Positions 44,446-52,829 of a stretch of DNA of 64,000 bases are shown here, in pieces. The notes beneath the pieces were generated by a model, which saw nothing but the letters and a program-made list of their open reading frames with translations, was not told the origin of the DNA and did no database searches. Origin of the DNA: Bordetella genomosp. 5 (lineage in GTDB: Bacteria; Pseudomonadota; Gammaproteobacteria; Burkholderiales; Burkholderiaceae_B); NCBI RefSeq assembly GCF_002261475.1, contig NZ_NEVN01000005.1, positions 286,417 to 350,416 of the forward strand. Direction: 5' to 3'. Each line of letters starts with the position of its first letter. The first letter of the stretch is position 1. The position numbers and the translations under genes were made by a program.

Positions 44446-45446
44446 GGTCCGAAGCGGGCGGCGTGCTGGTGTCGGTGGTCGTGCCCACTTGCGGACGGCC
44501 CGAATTGCTCGGGCGCTGTCTCGCCGCGCTGGGCATGCAGCAGTTCCCGGGCGACATGTACGAGGTGATCGTGTGCGATGACGGCGCGTCCGCGGCGACC
44601 GAGGCGCAGGTGACCGGCGTCGCCCTGAGCTGGGACGGCCTGCCGGCGTTGCGCTATCTCGCCGTGCATGAAACCCGCGGCCCGGCCGGGGCCCGCAATG
44701 CGGGCTGGCGTGCGGCACGCGGCAGTCTGATCGCGTTTACCGACGATGACACCATTCCGGCGCCGGATTGGGTGGGGCAGGGCGTGCGTGCGCTGACGCC
44801 GGATGTGGCGGCGTTGAGCGGCGCGACCTCGATGCCCTTGCCCGATCCTCCCACCGATTACGAGCGTGACGCCAGCGGGCTGACGCGTTCCGAGTTCATC
44901 ACCGCCAACTGCTTCGTGCGCCGCAGCGCGCTGCAACAGGTGGGCGGCTTCGACCCGCGTTTCACGATGGCCTGGCGCGAGGACTCCGATCTGCATTTCG
45001 CGCTGATCACCCAGGGCATGCGCGTGCTGCGCGCGCCGTTGGCGCGGGTCGAGCACCCGTATCGGCCGGTGCCGTTTCTCGGCGGGCTGCGCATGCAGAA
45101 GAAGGTGCTGTTCGATGGGCTGCTGTATCGCAAGCATCCCGATCTGTTCCGCACGCGCATCCGCAGCTCGCCGCCCTGGTTCTACTTCGTCACCTGCGCG
45201 GCGTTCGTCACGGCCCTTGCCCTGAGCGCGGCGGCGCTTGCCCGCATGCAGGGTCCGATGCCGGCCGCGTTCGTGTGGGTGGTGTGGCTGGCGCTGACCG
45301 GCATGTTCTTCGTCCGCCGGCTGCGCGGCACCGCCAGGCGGCCGCGCGACGTGCTGGACCTGCTCATCACCTCCGCCTGCATCCCCGTGCTCGCCACCTT
45401 CTGGCGCATCGTGGGAATGCTGCGTTTCGGCCGGGTGTACCCATGA
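44442..45446 (+). CDS. GT2-family glycosyltransferase with membrane helices
   Basis: 334 residues. SVVVPTCGRPELLGRCL, CDDGAS and AFTDDDTIP (the DxD) define the GT-A fold; AWREDSDLHFALITQGMRV near 180 is the acceptor side. Two C-terminal helices (about 247-290) anchor it. Its ATG overlaps the carbamoyltransferase stop, and its stop overlaps the next start, so translation is coupled. Confidence 0.88.
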   Translation: MRSEAGGVLVSVVVPTCGRPELLGRCLAALGMQQFPGDMYEVIVCDDGASAATEAQVTGVALSWDGLPALRYLAVHETRGPAGARNAGWRAARGSLIAFTDDDTIPAPDWVGQGVRALTPDVAALSGATSMPLPDPPTDYERDASGLTRSEFITANCFVRRSALQQVGGFDPRFTMAWREDSDLHFALITQGMRVLRAPLARVEHPYRPVPFLGGLRMQKKVLFDGLLYRKHPDLFRTRIRSSPPWFYFVTCAAFVTALALSAAALARMQGPMPAAFVWVVWLALTGMFFVRRLRGTARRPRDVLDLLITSACIPVLATFWRIVGMLRFGRVYP

Positions 45447-46504
45447 CGGCGCTGATCGACCCGGCCCGCCCGCCGCGCAGTATCGCGGTGTTCCGCGCCT
45501 TGCAGCTCGGTGACATGCTGTGCACCGTGCCGGCGCTGCGGGCGCTGCGGCGCGCCTGTCCGGACAGCCGCATCCTTCTGGTGGGACTCGCCGGCGCGCG
45601 CGGCTTTGTGAGCCGATTCTCCGCCTACGTGGACGAGCTGCTCGAGTTCCCCGGTGTCGCCGCGTTCCCGGAGCAGGCGCCGCGCGAGCAGGAACTGCCC
45701 GCGTTCTATCGCCGGATGCGGGCGCTTCGGCCCGACGTCGCCTTGCAGATGCATGGCAGCGGGGGTGTTGCCAATGGCATCGTGGCGCGGTTCGGCGCGC
45801 GCCGCTGGGGCGGCTTCGTGCCCGAGGCCGCCGAGGAGAGCCGCGGCGCGCGCATGCTCTGGCCCGACACGCTGCCGGAGCCACAGCGCTATCTGCGCCT
45901 GTTGCGTCATGTGGGTGTGCCGGCCGAGGATGACCGGCTCGAGTTGCCGCTGAGCGCGGCCGACGAAGCGGAAGTGGACGCCTTGATGGAGCGCCATGAT
46001 CTGCGCCGTGAGCGGCTCGTCCTGATGCATGTGGGCGCGCGGCTGCCGTCGCGCCGCTGGCCGGTGGCGCGTTATGCCGAGGTGGCGAACCGGCTGTGCA
46101 GCGAAGGCTGGCAGGTCGTGCTGACCGGCACGCAGGAAGAACGGCCCTTGCTGGACGCGCTGCGGGCCCTGACGGGCGCGCGGCTCGGCGACGTGGCAGG
46201 GCAGACATCGCTGGGGGGCCTGGCGGCGTTGGTGCGCCGCAGCCGGCTCCTCGTCTGCAACGATACCGGGATCTCGCATGTGGCGGCCGCGGTGGGCGCG
46301 CGCAGCGTCGTGATCGCGTCGGGCAGCGACGTGCGGCGCTGGGCGCCGCGCGATACGGAGCGCAATCCCGTCCTGGCGGCGGACATGCCGTGCCGGCCGT
46401 GCAGCGTGTTCGACTGTCCGATCGGGCATCCCTGCGCACTCGCCGTGACGGTGCCGATGGTCATGGCACAGGTGCGGCGCCAACTCGCGGAGCCGGCGCC
46501 ATGA
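45443..46504 (+). CDS. Second heptosyltransferase-like glycosyltransferase (GT9)
   Basis: 353 residues. AVFRALQLGDMLCTVPALRALRRACP at 15-40 and HVGARLPSRRWPVARYAEVANRL, then LVCNDTGISHVAAAVGARSVVI, mark the GT9 fold. Four Cys lie in the PCRPCSVFDCPIGHPC stretch, also seen in other bacterial GT9 proteins and in the GT9 three genes upstream. Coupled by 4 base overlaps on both sides. Confidence 0.87.
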   Translation: MTALIDPARPPRSIAVFRALQLGDMLCTVPALRALRRACPDSRILLVGLAGARGFVSRFSAYVDELLEFPGVAAFPEQAPREQELPAFYRRMRALRPDVALQMHGSGGVANGIVARFGARRWGGFVPEAAEESRGARMLWPDTLPEPQRYLRLLRHVGVPAEDDRLELPLSAADEAEVDALMERHDLRRERLVLMHVGARLPSRRWPVARYAEVANRLCSEGWQVVLTGTQEERPLLDALRALTGARLGDVAGQTSLGGLAALVRRSRLLVCNDTGISHVAAAVGARSVVIASGSDVRRWAPRDTERNPVLAADMPCRPCSVFDCPIGHPCALAVTVPMVMAQVRRQLAEPAP

Positions 46505-47490
46505 CCGCTGCCGACGCGAACAGACAAACGGATCCGGCGCGGGCGCGCAGGCCGCTGCGCATCCTCACCTGGCATGTGCACGGCAACTACTTGTATTCGC
46601 TCTCGCATGTGCCGCATACCTTCGTGGTGCCCGGCACCATGGACGGCCGGCCCGGCTATGGCCCGCTGGGAAAGCGCATCCCGTGGGGTCCCAACCTGAG
46701 CCAGGTGGCGGCAGGCTCGTTGCGCGACGAGCGCTTCGATTGCGTCATCTATCAGCATGCGAACAATCTGCGGGATGCCGAGCGGCTGTTGACGCCCGAG
46801 CAACGGCGGCTGCCCAGCCTCTATCTCGAGCACAACCCGCCGGAGCCGCATCCGACCGATACGCGCCACCCGTTCCAGCATGCCCGCGGCATGCTCGTAC
46901 ACGTGACCCATTACAACGCGATCATGTGGGACAGCGGAGCCATGCCGGCGCGCGTCATCGAGCATGGCGTGGCGGCGCCCGCGGTCCGATATGGCGGTGA
47001 GTTCGCCCGCGGCATCGTGGTCGTGAACCACCTGGCCCGCCGCGGGCGGCGGATCGGCCTGGATCTGTTCGAGACGCTACGCGCGCGCCATCCGCTGGAC
47101 CTGATCGGCATGGGGTCCGAAGCGCTGGGCGGCCTGGGCGAGATTCCGAATATGGAAGTGGCGGCCTTCATGGCCCGCTATCGCTATTTCTTCAGCCCGA
47201 TTCGATATGCGAGCCTGGGCCTGTCGCTGGTGGAGGCCATGCTGTGCGGGCTGCCGGTGGTGGGCTTCGCCGCCACCGAGCTGCCGACGGTCATCGTCAA
47301 TGGCCAGAGCGGCTACGTGGATACGCGGCCCGAGCGGCTGGCCGAGGCGATGGCCGCGCTCGAACACGACCCCGACCTGGCGCGCCGCTGGGGCGCGGCC
47401 GCCCGCCTGACCGCGCTCACGCGCTTCGGCATGGAGCGATTCGTGGCCGACTGGCTGCGCGCGCTGGACGATCTCATGGAGACATCATGA
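46501..47490 (+). CDS. GT4-like glycosyltransferase
   Basis: 329 residues. ILTWHVHGNYLYSLSHVPHTFVVPG near 20 is an unusual N-terminal domain, but the C-terminal YASLGLSLVEAMLCGLPVVGFAATELPTVI region has the E-x-x-x of GT4 enzymes. The donor loop is short. It is coupled to both neighbours by 4 base overlaps. The substrate is unknown. Confidence 0.8.
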   Translation: MTAADANRQTDPARARRPLRILTWHVHGNYLYSLSHVPHTFVVPGTMDGRPGYGPLGKRIPWGPNLSQVAAGSLRDERFDCVIYQHANNLRDAERLLTPEQRRLPSLYLEHNPPEPHPTDTRHPFQHARGMLVHVTHYNAIMWDSGAMPARVIEHGVAAPAVRYGGEFARGIVVVNHLARRGRRIGLDLFETLRARHPLDLIGMGSEALGGLGEIPNMEVAAFMARYRYFFSPIRYASLGLSLVEAMLCGLPVVGFAATELPTVIVNGQSGYVDTRPERLAEAMAALEHDPDLARRWGAAARLTALTRFGMERFVADWLRALDDLMETS

Positions 47491-48464
47491 CGGAACTGAC
47501 TTCTGCGCCGGGCCTGGCACTGGTGGCTGGCGGCGCGGGTTTCCTGGGTTCGCATCTGTGCGAACGGCTGCTGGCGCTGGACTGGCAGGTGGTGTGCCTG
47601 GACAACTTCCAGACCGGTCGGATGGAGAACATTGCCGGCCTGATGACGCATCCGCGCTTCACGCTGCGGCGGCAGGAGGTGGCACGGCCCGTCACCGACC
47701 TGCGGCCTGAGCGAATCTACAACCTTGCCTGTCCGGCATCGCCCGTGCACTACCAGGCCGACCCGATCGGCACGCTGCGCGCCTGCGTGCTCGGCTCGAT
47801 GGCCTTGCTCGAACTGGCCGCCGAGAGCGGGGCACGCGTCTTGCAGGCGTCTACCAGCGAGGTGTACGGCGACCCGCTGGAGCATCCGCAGCGCGAGGGC
47901 TACTGGGGGCATGTGAACCCGGTGGGTCCTCGCTCCTGCTACGACGAGGGCAAGCGCTGCGCCGAGACGCTGTTCATGGAGTTTTCGCGCCAGCGCGGCG
48001 TGGTGGTGAAGATCGCGCGCATTTTCAACACCTACGGCCCCCGCATGGCGCCGGATGACGGGCGGGTCGTGTCCAACTTCATCGTGCAGGCGCTGTCGGG
48101 CAAGCCGCTCACGATTTACGGCGATGGCACACAGACGCGCTCGTTCTGCTACGTCGACGATCTGATCGAAGGCCTGATCCGCCTCATGGAGAGCCCGCCC
48201 GAACTGGCGTCTCCAGTGAACCTCGGTAATCCTGCGGAGATGAGCATGATGGAGATGGCCACGATGATACGCACGCTCACCGGCGTGGACGCGCCGCTGG
48301 AGTACCGCGCGCTGCCGCAGGACGATCCGGTGCATCGGTGCCCGGACATCTCGCTGGCCAGGAGCACGCTGGGCTGGTCCCCGCGCGTGGCGCCCGCCGA
48401 CGGCCTGGCGCGCACGGTTGCGCATTTCGCGGCGCTGCAGGCCGCGCCGATTTCTTCACCCTGA
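47487..48464 (+). CDS. UDP-glucuronate decarboxylase-like NAD-dependent epimerase
   Basis: 325 residues, extended SDR. GGAGFLG with G15/G18/G21 binds NAD; Y152-x3-K156 (CYDEGKR) and the TSEVYGDP block are the active site. The NLACPASPVHYQ and NTYGPRMAPDDGRVVSNFI motifs are typical of UDP-xylose synthases. It would make UDP-xylose from UDP-glucuronate, giving the operon its own pentose donor; a related UDP-sugar epimerase is possible. The ATG overlaps the preceding stop. Confidence 0.85.
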   Translation: MTELTSAPGLALVAGGAGFLGSHLCERLLALDWQVVCLDNFQTGRMENIAGLMTHPRFTLRRQEVARPVTDLRPERIYNLACPASPVHYQADPIGTLRACVLGSMALLELAAESGARVLQASTSEVYGDPLEHPQREGYWGHVNPVGPRSCYDEGKRCAETLFMEFSRQRGVVVKIARIFNTYGPRMAPDDGRVVSNFIVQALSGKPLTIYGDGTQTRSFCYVDDLIEGLIRLMESPPELASPVNLGNPAEMSMMEMATMIRTLTGVDAPLEYRALPQDDPVHRCPDISLARSTLGWSPRVAPADGLARTVAHFAALQAAPISSP

Positions 48465-48476
48465 CAGGAGGTAACG

Positions 48477-48743
48477 ATGACCAAATTCACCAAAGACACG
48501 CAGGCCCATGTCGAGCAGGACAACGTGGTGTTTCGCATGGAAACCGCGGGGGTCGAACGCGAGTTCGAAATATCGGGCGATGTGCTGCGCCGCCATTTCG
48601 GCGCGGAGGATGGCAGCCCGACCGCCTTGCTGAGGGCATTCGAGGCGGGCGCCGATGAGCTGCGCGCGGCGGGCAAGCGCACGCAGTGGGTGCCGGCCGA
48701 TGGCCGGATCGAGCTCGGCGCGGGGGATTTCGAGGAAAGGTAG
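48477..48743 (+). CDS. DUF1488-like small protein
   Basis: 88 residues behind a strong AGGAGGT site. DNVVFRMETAGVEREFEISGDVLRRHFGAED and ALLRAFEAGADELRAAGKR match DUF1488-type proteins in size and pattern. It is the last gene of the glycan operon (12 base gap). It resembles the protein at 34.2 kb. Function unknown. Confidence 0.65.
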   Translation: MTKFTKDTQAHVEQDNVVFRMETAGVEREFEISGDVLRRHFGAEDGSPTALLRAFEAGADELRAAGKRTQWVPADGRIELGAGDFEER

Positions 48744-48752
48744 CGCGAAGCT

Positions 48753-48781
48753 GGGGCGCGCGGCGAGCTGCCGCGCGCCCC
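48753..48781. terminator. GC hairpin between convergent genes
   Basis: GGGGCGCGCGGC, GAGCT, GCCGCGCGCCCC is a perfect 12 bp stem between the end of the glycan operon and the convergent hypothetical gene. There is no T-run of note. Confidence 0.6.
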
Positions 48782-48790
48782 TTGCCGCCG

Positions 48791-49540
48791 TCAGTTGTCA
48801 CGTACCGGCGTGCCGTTCGGACGCCGGACGGCCGCGTTGTTGGTCTCGGGCGCGCCCGGCAAGGTGCCGTCGCGCGCCTCGCGCTCCTCGACGGCCTCGG
48901 CCCGGTCGAAACCGGTGCCGTCCGGATCCTGCACGCGCGGCGGATGATCGAGGTCGGGCGTCGCGGGGGTGTCGGCCCGGCCACTGGGCCGCAGTGCGCC
49001 GGCGTTGGTGTCGGGTTGGCCGCTGATGCGGTCGGGGAATTTTTCGGTCATGGAAGACTCCTTGGTTCGAGCCTGGCGGCGACGCCAGAGCAGGGAAGCG
49101 AGGCCGATCCCCGCGCCGAAGGCGAGGTAGGCACAGAAGAGGGCGGTGCGCGGCAGCCGGTGCTCGAAGCCCGGCGTAAAGCGCTTCGGCGTCAGCACGT
49201 AATCGGCGAAGCAGGCCACTGCGGCGGCGGCCATGCCGCCCACCATGGCCCCGCCCGGCGTGTCGGCGCGGGGCAGGTCCTGCGTCGCCCGCGCATGCAG
49301 GGCGGCCCAGAACAGCGACGCGCCGTGGTGCACCACGTAACCGGTCACGGTGTGACGGACCGAGGGGCCGTCGGCGCGCAAGGCGGGTCGGCCCCACAGC
49401 CACTGGCTGGTGGCGTTGGTGGGGGCATAAGCGCTGTCGCTGTAGCGGCGGCCGGCCGCCATGAGTACGGCAGTGGACAGCAGACTGGCGGCGGTGCCGC
49501 TGCGCAGTCCTTCACGCACGGCAGAATTCCACTTCGACAT
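48791..49540 (-). CDS. Hypothetical membrane protein with long polar tail; possible internal start
   Basis: 249 residues behind a strong GGAGG site. The first 155 residues have three to four weak membrane helices (SLLSTAVLMAAG, VVHHGASLFWAAL, MVGGMAAAAVACFADYVL, TALFCAYLAFGAGIGLASLLW). The last 86 residues, from Met at 49051, are polar, Pro/Asp-rich and probably disordered. AAGGAG lies 7 bases before this Met, so the tail may also be made as a separate 86-residue protein. Function not recognised. Confidence 0.65.
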   Translation of the reverse strand: MSKWNSAVREGLRSGTAASLLSTAVLMAAGRRYSDSAYAPTNATSQWLWGRPALRADGPSVRHTVTGYVVHHGASLFWAALHARATQDLPRADTPGGAMVGGMAAAAVACFADYVLTPKRFTPGFEHRLPRTALFCAYLAFGAGIGLASLLWRRRQARTKESSMTEKFPDRISGQPDTNAGALRPSGRADTPATPDLDHPPRVQDPDGTGFDRAEAVEEREARDGTLPGAPETNNAAVRRPNGTPVRDN

Positions 49541-49647
49541 GTTTCCTCCGGGGCGGTTGCGGGTATGGCGGTTGCTTGCCCGCTGTGCGGGTGACGGCGA
49601 TTCGCATTCGGCCGTGTCGGCCGAAGAAAGCGCAAAGGAACTACGAC

Positions 49648-50943
49648 ATGAAAATTCTCGTGACGGGCGGGCAGGGCTTCATCGGCAGCCATCTCGTCGT
49701 GGCGCTGGCCGGGCAGGGGCACGAGCTGGTCTGTCCCGTGCGCCGGCCGCCGTCCGGCGCCATCGATACGCGAGCAAAGTTCGTTCCCGCGGAGGTTTCC
49801 CGCATGGTGTCCGCCGCTGACTGGGACGAGCTGCTCATCGGCGTGGACGCGGTGATCAACGCCGTCGGCATCTTCCGGGGCACGGCGCAGGACCACGAGA
49901 CGCTGCATACCCGGGTGCCGCGCGCGCTGTTCGCCGCGGCGGCCCGGCGGGGCGCCCGGGTGATCCAGATATCGGCGCTGGGCGCCGACGCCCATGCGCG
50001 CACCGTGTTCCATCGCAGCAAGCGCGCCGCCGACGACGCGCTGCGCAACGCGGGCCGCCCCGCCTTCATCGTTCAGCCTTCGCTGGTGTACGGCCCAGGC
50101 GGGGCCAGCGCGGCCTGGTTCGAAAAGCTGGCCGTGCTGCCCGTGCTGGTGTTGCCCGACGGCGGCCGCCAGCGGATCCAGCCCGTCCACATCGACGACG
50201 TGGTCGACGGCGTGGTGGCGCTACTGCATGCGCCGTGCGAACGCGTCGCGACCCTGGCCTTCTGCGGACCCCGGCCACTCAGCCTGCGCGCCTATCTGCA
50301 GTCGTTGCGCGAGCAACTGGGCATGCAGGGCAGGGTGGTGGTCCTCCCGCTGGCGTCCGGGTTCGCCCGGGGCCTGGCGGGGATGGCGGCACCGCTGACC
50401 GGCGGCATGGTGAGCCGGGATGCCGTGGATATGCTTGCCCGTGGCAATACCGGCGACCCCCGCCCATTCGCGCGGCTGTTGGGTCGCGAACCCCGCGATC
50501 CGGCCGGATTCATCCCGCCCGCCACGCGCGATGCACGGCGGTCCCAGGCCGTGCTGGGACAGTTCATCCCGCTGCTCAAGCTCACCCTGGCCGCGGTCTG
50601 GATCTGGACGGCGGCGGTGTCCTTCGGCCTCTATCCGGTGGCGGACAGCCTCGCCATGCTGCAGCGCGTGGGGCTGCCGGCGTGGCTGGCGCCGCTGGCG
50701 CTTTATGGCGCCGCGCTGCTCGATCTGCTGTTCGGGGTGCTGACGCTCAGCTGGCGCGGTCTGCGCGCACGCTGGCTGTGGCTGGCACAGATGGCGCTGA
50801 TCGGCGGCTACACGGTCATCATTACGTGGTCCCTGCCGGAGCAGTGGCTGCATCCGTTCGGTCCGATTTCCAAGAATCTGCCCATGCTTGCGGCCCTCTG
50901 GCTGCTCTATCTGCATGATGGCGGGAAACCCGCGAGGCGCTGA
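49648..50943 (+). CDS. NAD(P)-binding epimerase fused to DoxX-like membrane domain
   Basis: 431 residues. The first 290 are an atypical SDR: VTGGQGFIGSHLV near 5-17, INAVGIFRGTAQDHETLH, QPSLVYGPGGASAAWF. The last 130 have four helices (LLKLTLAAVWIWTAAVS, LAPLALYGAALLDLLFGVL, WLWLAQMALIGGYTVI, LPMLAALWLLYL) of the DoxX-like kind. AAAGGAAC is upstream of the ATG. The stop overlaps the start of the DUF2269 gene, so both act together at the membrane. The substrate is unknown. Confidence 0.82.
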   Translation: MKILVTGGQGFIGSHLVVALAGQGHELVCPVRRPPSGAIDTRAKFVPAEVSRMVSAADWDELLIGVDAVINAVGIFRGTAQDHETLHTRVPRALFAAAARRGARVIQISALGADAHARTVFHRSKRAADDALRNAGRPAFIVQPSLVYGPGGASAAWFEKLAVLPVLVLPDGGRQRIQPVHIDDVVDGVVALLHAPCERVATLAFCGPRPLSLRAYLQSLREQLGMQGRVVVLPLASGFARGLAGMAAPLTGGMVSRDAVDMLARGNTGDPRPFARLLGREPRDPAGFIPPATRDARRSQAVLGQFIPLLKLTLAAVWIWTAAVSFGLYPVADSLAMLQRVGLPAWLAPLALYGAALLDLLFGVLTLSWRGLRARWLWLAQMALIGGYTVIITWSLPEQWLHPFGPISKNLPMLAALWLLYLHDGGKPARR

Positions 50944-51410
50944 TGGATTATTTCCTGTTCAAGCTGGTGCACATCCTGTCGTCGACCGTGCTGTTCGGTA
51001 CGGGCGTGGGCTCCGCGTTCTACCTGTTGTGCGTGGTGCTCCAGGGCGATGTGCGCGTGGTCGCCAGCGTGGCACGCCACGTGGTGCGGGCCGACTGGAT
51101 TTTCACGGCGACCACCGCGGTGCTGCAGCCGCTCACCGGCTGGTATCTGGTGCACCTGATGCAGTTGCCGTGGTCCACGCCCTGGCTGAAGTGGTCGGCG
51201 CTGCTTTACGTGCTGGCGATCGCGTGCTGGCTGCCTGTAGTGCGGCTGCAGATCCTGATGCGCGACGAGGCGGCCGCCAGCGCCGCGGCCGGCACCCCGC
51301 TCACGCCTGCCTTCCGCCGCCATTTCAAGGCCTGGTTCGTCCTGGGCTTTCCCGCGCTGGGCGCCTTCCTGGCCATCTTCGCGCTGATGGTGTTCAAGCC
51401 GACGAATTGA
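50943..51410 (+). CDS. DUF2269 family membrane protein
   Basis: 155 residues with four helices. LFKLVHILSSTVLFGTGVGSAFYL at the start and RADWIFTATTAVLQPLTGWYLVHLM near 55-80 match DUF2269. The ATG shares the TGA of the SDR-DoxX gene. These pairs are found together in many proteobacteria; the role is not known. Confidence 0.8.
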   Translation: MDYFLFKLVHILSSTVLFGTGVGSAFYLLCVVLQGDVRVVASVARHVVRADWIFTATTAVLQPLTGWYLVHLMQLPWSTPWLKWSALLYVLAIACWLPVVRLQILMRDEAAASAAAGTPLTPAFRRHFKAWFVLGFPALGAFLAIFALMVFKPTN

Positions 51411-51451
51411 GGGGTGGCGGGCGCGGCCCGCGTCGACCTGCCTGCGAGACG

Positions 51452-51877
51452 TTAGCGCGGATCCGCCGTGCCCCCCGAGCCGGACGATGCGCCGGAGCCG
51501 GGCATGCCGCCGTGGCCCGTGGACCCGGTCGTGGCACCGCCGCCGCCCTGCGCGCCACGGGTGTCGCTGCCGCCCTGGTCGGCGCCGCGCTGCTCACCAC
51601 GCTTGCCCGCGGGCCGCTGCGCGTGGTCGGCGCCGGCCGGACGCCGGGGCTGCGCGTCTTGTGCACGCGGCTGACGGGTGTCATTGGGCCGCGGGTTCTC
51701 TCGCACGGAGCCCGCGGCACCCGAATTGGGTAAGGATTGCGCGGGCGGGGCATTTTTACCGGTCTGGGTCTGCCCGGCCGGTGGGCTGGACGGTGAGGAT
51801 TCAGCCGCCAGCGCTGCCGCGTTGCAGACGAGCAGCAGGAGGGCGAATACGCCCGTGTGCAGAAGAGGATGAGCCAT
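51452..51877 (-). CDS. Secreted low-complexity protein, Gly/Ser/Pro-rich
   Basis: 141 residues. A signal peptide (about 1-24, ending LAAE) leads into a stretch rich in Pro, Gln, Asn, Arg and Gly, ending in GGGGATTGSTGHGGMPGSGASSGSGG. No domain is recognised; it should be exported and disordered. GGAGACAGAC precedes the ATG. The strong codon bias of this GC-rich DNA makes such ORFs easy to overcall, but the signal peptide supports it. Confidence 0.55.
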   Translation of the reverse strand: MAHPLLHTGVFALLLLVCNAAALAAESSPSSPPAGQTQTGKNAPPAQSLPNSGAAGSVRENPRPNDTRQPRAQDAQPRRPAGADHAQRPAGKRGEQRGADQGGSDTRGAQGGGGATTGSTGHGGMPGSGASSGSGGTADPR

Positions 51878-51983
51878 GTCTGTCTCCTTGGGCCGTCCAG
51901 AATGGAGACCCCGCCGGAGCGGCTGCAAGCCGCATGCCGGGCAAGCAAATTGCTGACGAGCCCGCTTCTCCCGGGAGCCTGAG

Positions 51984-52829
51984 ATGGATGCCAAGAAGAC
52001 AGTCTGGTCCGCAACAGCCGGCGATGCGTCGGCGCAAGCCCCGGAGCAGCCGACCCGGCGGCATCTGCTCAAGGCGCTGACCGTCGGCGTGCCGGGCGCA
52101 TTGGCGTTGCGCGCCGCGCAGGCGCAGCCTGCCGCCGTACCGGTCGCGCCACCGCTGTCCACCGCCAAAGCGGCCGAGGCTGCGCCGCTGCGCTTCTTCA
52201 ACCCGCGCGAGGCCACGCTCATGGATGCGATCGCCGCGCGCCTGATCCCCGCGGACGACCTGGGCCCCGGCGCCAAGGAGGCGGGCGTGACACGTTTTCT
52301 GGACGGTCAACTGGCGGGCGCCTGGGGCGCGGGCGACCACCTGTACCGGCAGGGCCCGTTCGAAACCGGCACACCGGAGCAGGGGTATCAGCTGTCGTTC
52401 ACGCCGGCGGACATGTACCGCCGCGGCCTGGCCGCGTTCGATGAGGTCGTGCGCAAAAAGGACGGCAAGGCGTTCGCCGAGCTGCCGGCCGAAGCGCAGG
52501 ACGCCTGGTTGACCGCGTTGCAGGAGGGCAAGCCGGACCTTGGACCGCTGCCCGCAGCCTTGTTCTTTCAAGCGCTGCTCGAGGGCACGATCGAGGGCTT
52601 TTTCAGCGATCCCCTGTATGGCGGGAACGTCGACATGGCGGGCTGGAAGCTGGTCGGCTTTCCCGGCGCCTATGCCAGCTTTTCCAATGACATCGAGCGC
52701 CACGGCGTGCCCTGGCAGGGTGAACCCGTGTCGATCGCGCAGAGCCGTCCGCATCATGAGATGCATCGCGAGCACGGTGGCGATGCCCATGACGTGCCGG
52801 CACCCGCAACAGGAGGCACGCATGGCTAA
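51984..52829 (+). CDS. Gluconate 2-dehydrogenase subunit 3-like Tat protein
   Basis: 281 residues. TRRHLLKALTVGVPGALALRAAQA near 24-47 is a Tat signal. The core FFNPREATLMDAIAARLIPADDLGPGAKEAGVTRFLD matches the small subunit (subunit 3) of membrane FAD dehydrogenases such as gluconate or glucose dehydrogenase. It carries the large subunit through the membrane as a pair. It overlaps the next gene by 8 bases. A His/Asp-rich tail is unusual. Confidence 0.87.
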   Translation: MDAKKTVWSATAGDASAQAPEQPTRRHLLKALTVGVPGALALRAAQAQPAAVPVAPPLSTAKAAEAAPLRFFNPREATLMDAIAARLIPADDLGPGAKEAGVTRFLDGQLAGAWGAGDHLYRQGPFETGTPEQGYQLSFTPADMYRRGLAAFDEVVRKKDGKAFAELPAEAQDAWLTALQEGKPDLGPLPAALFFQALLEGTIEGFFSDPLYGGNVDMAGWKLVGFPGAYASFSNDIERHGVPWQGEPVSIAQSRPHHEMHREHGGDAHDVPAPATGGTHG

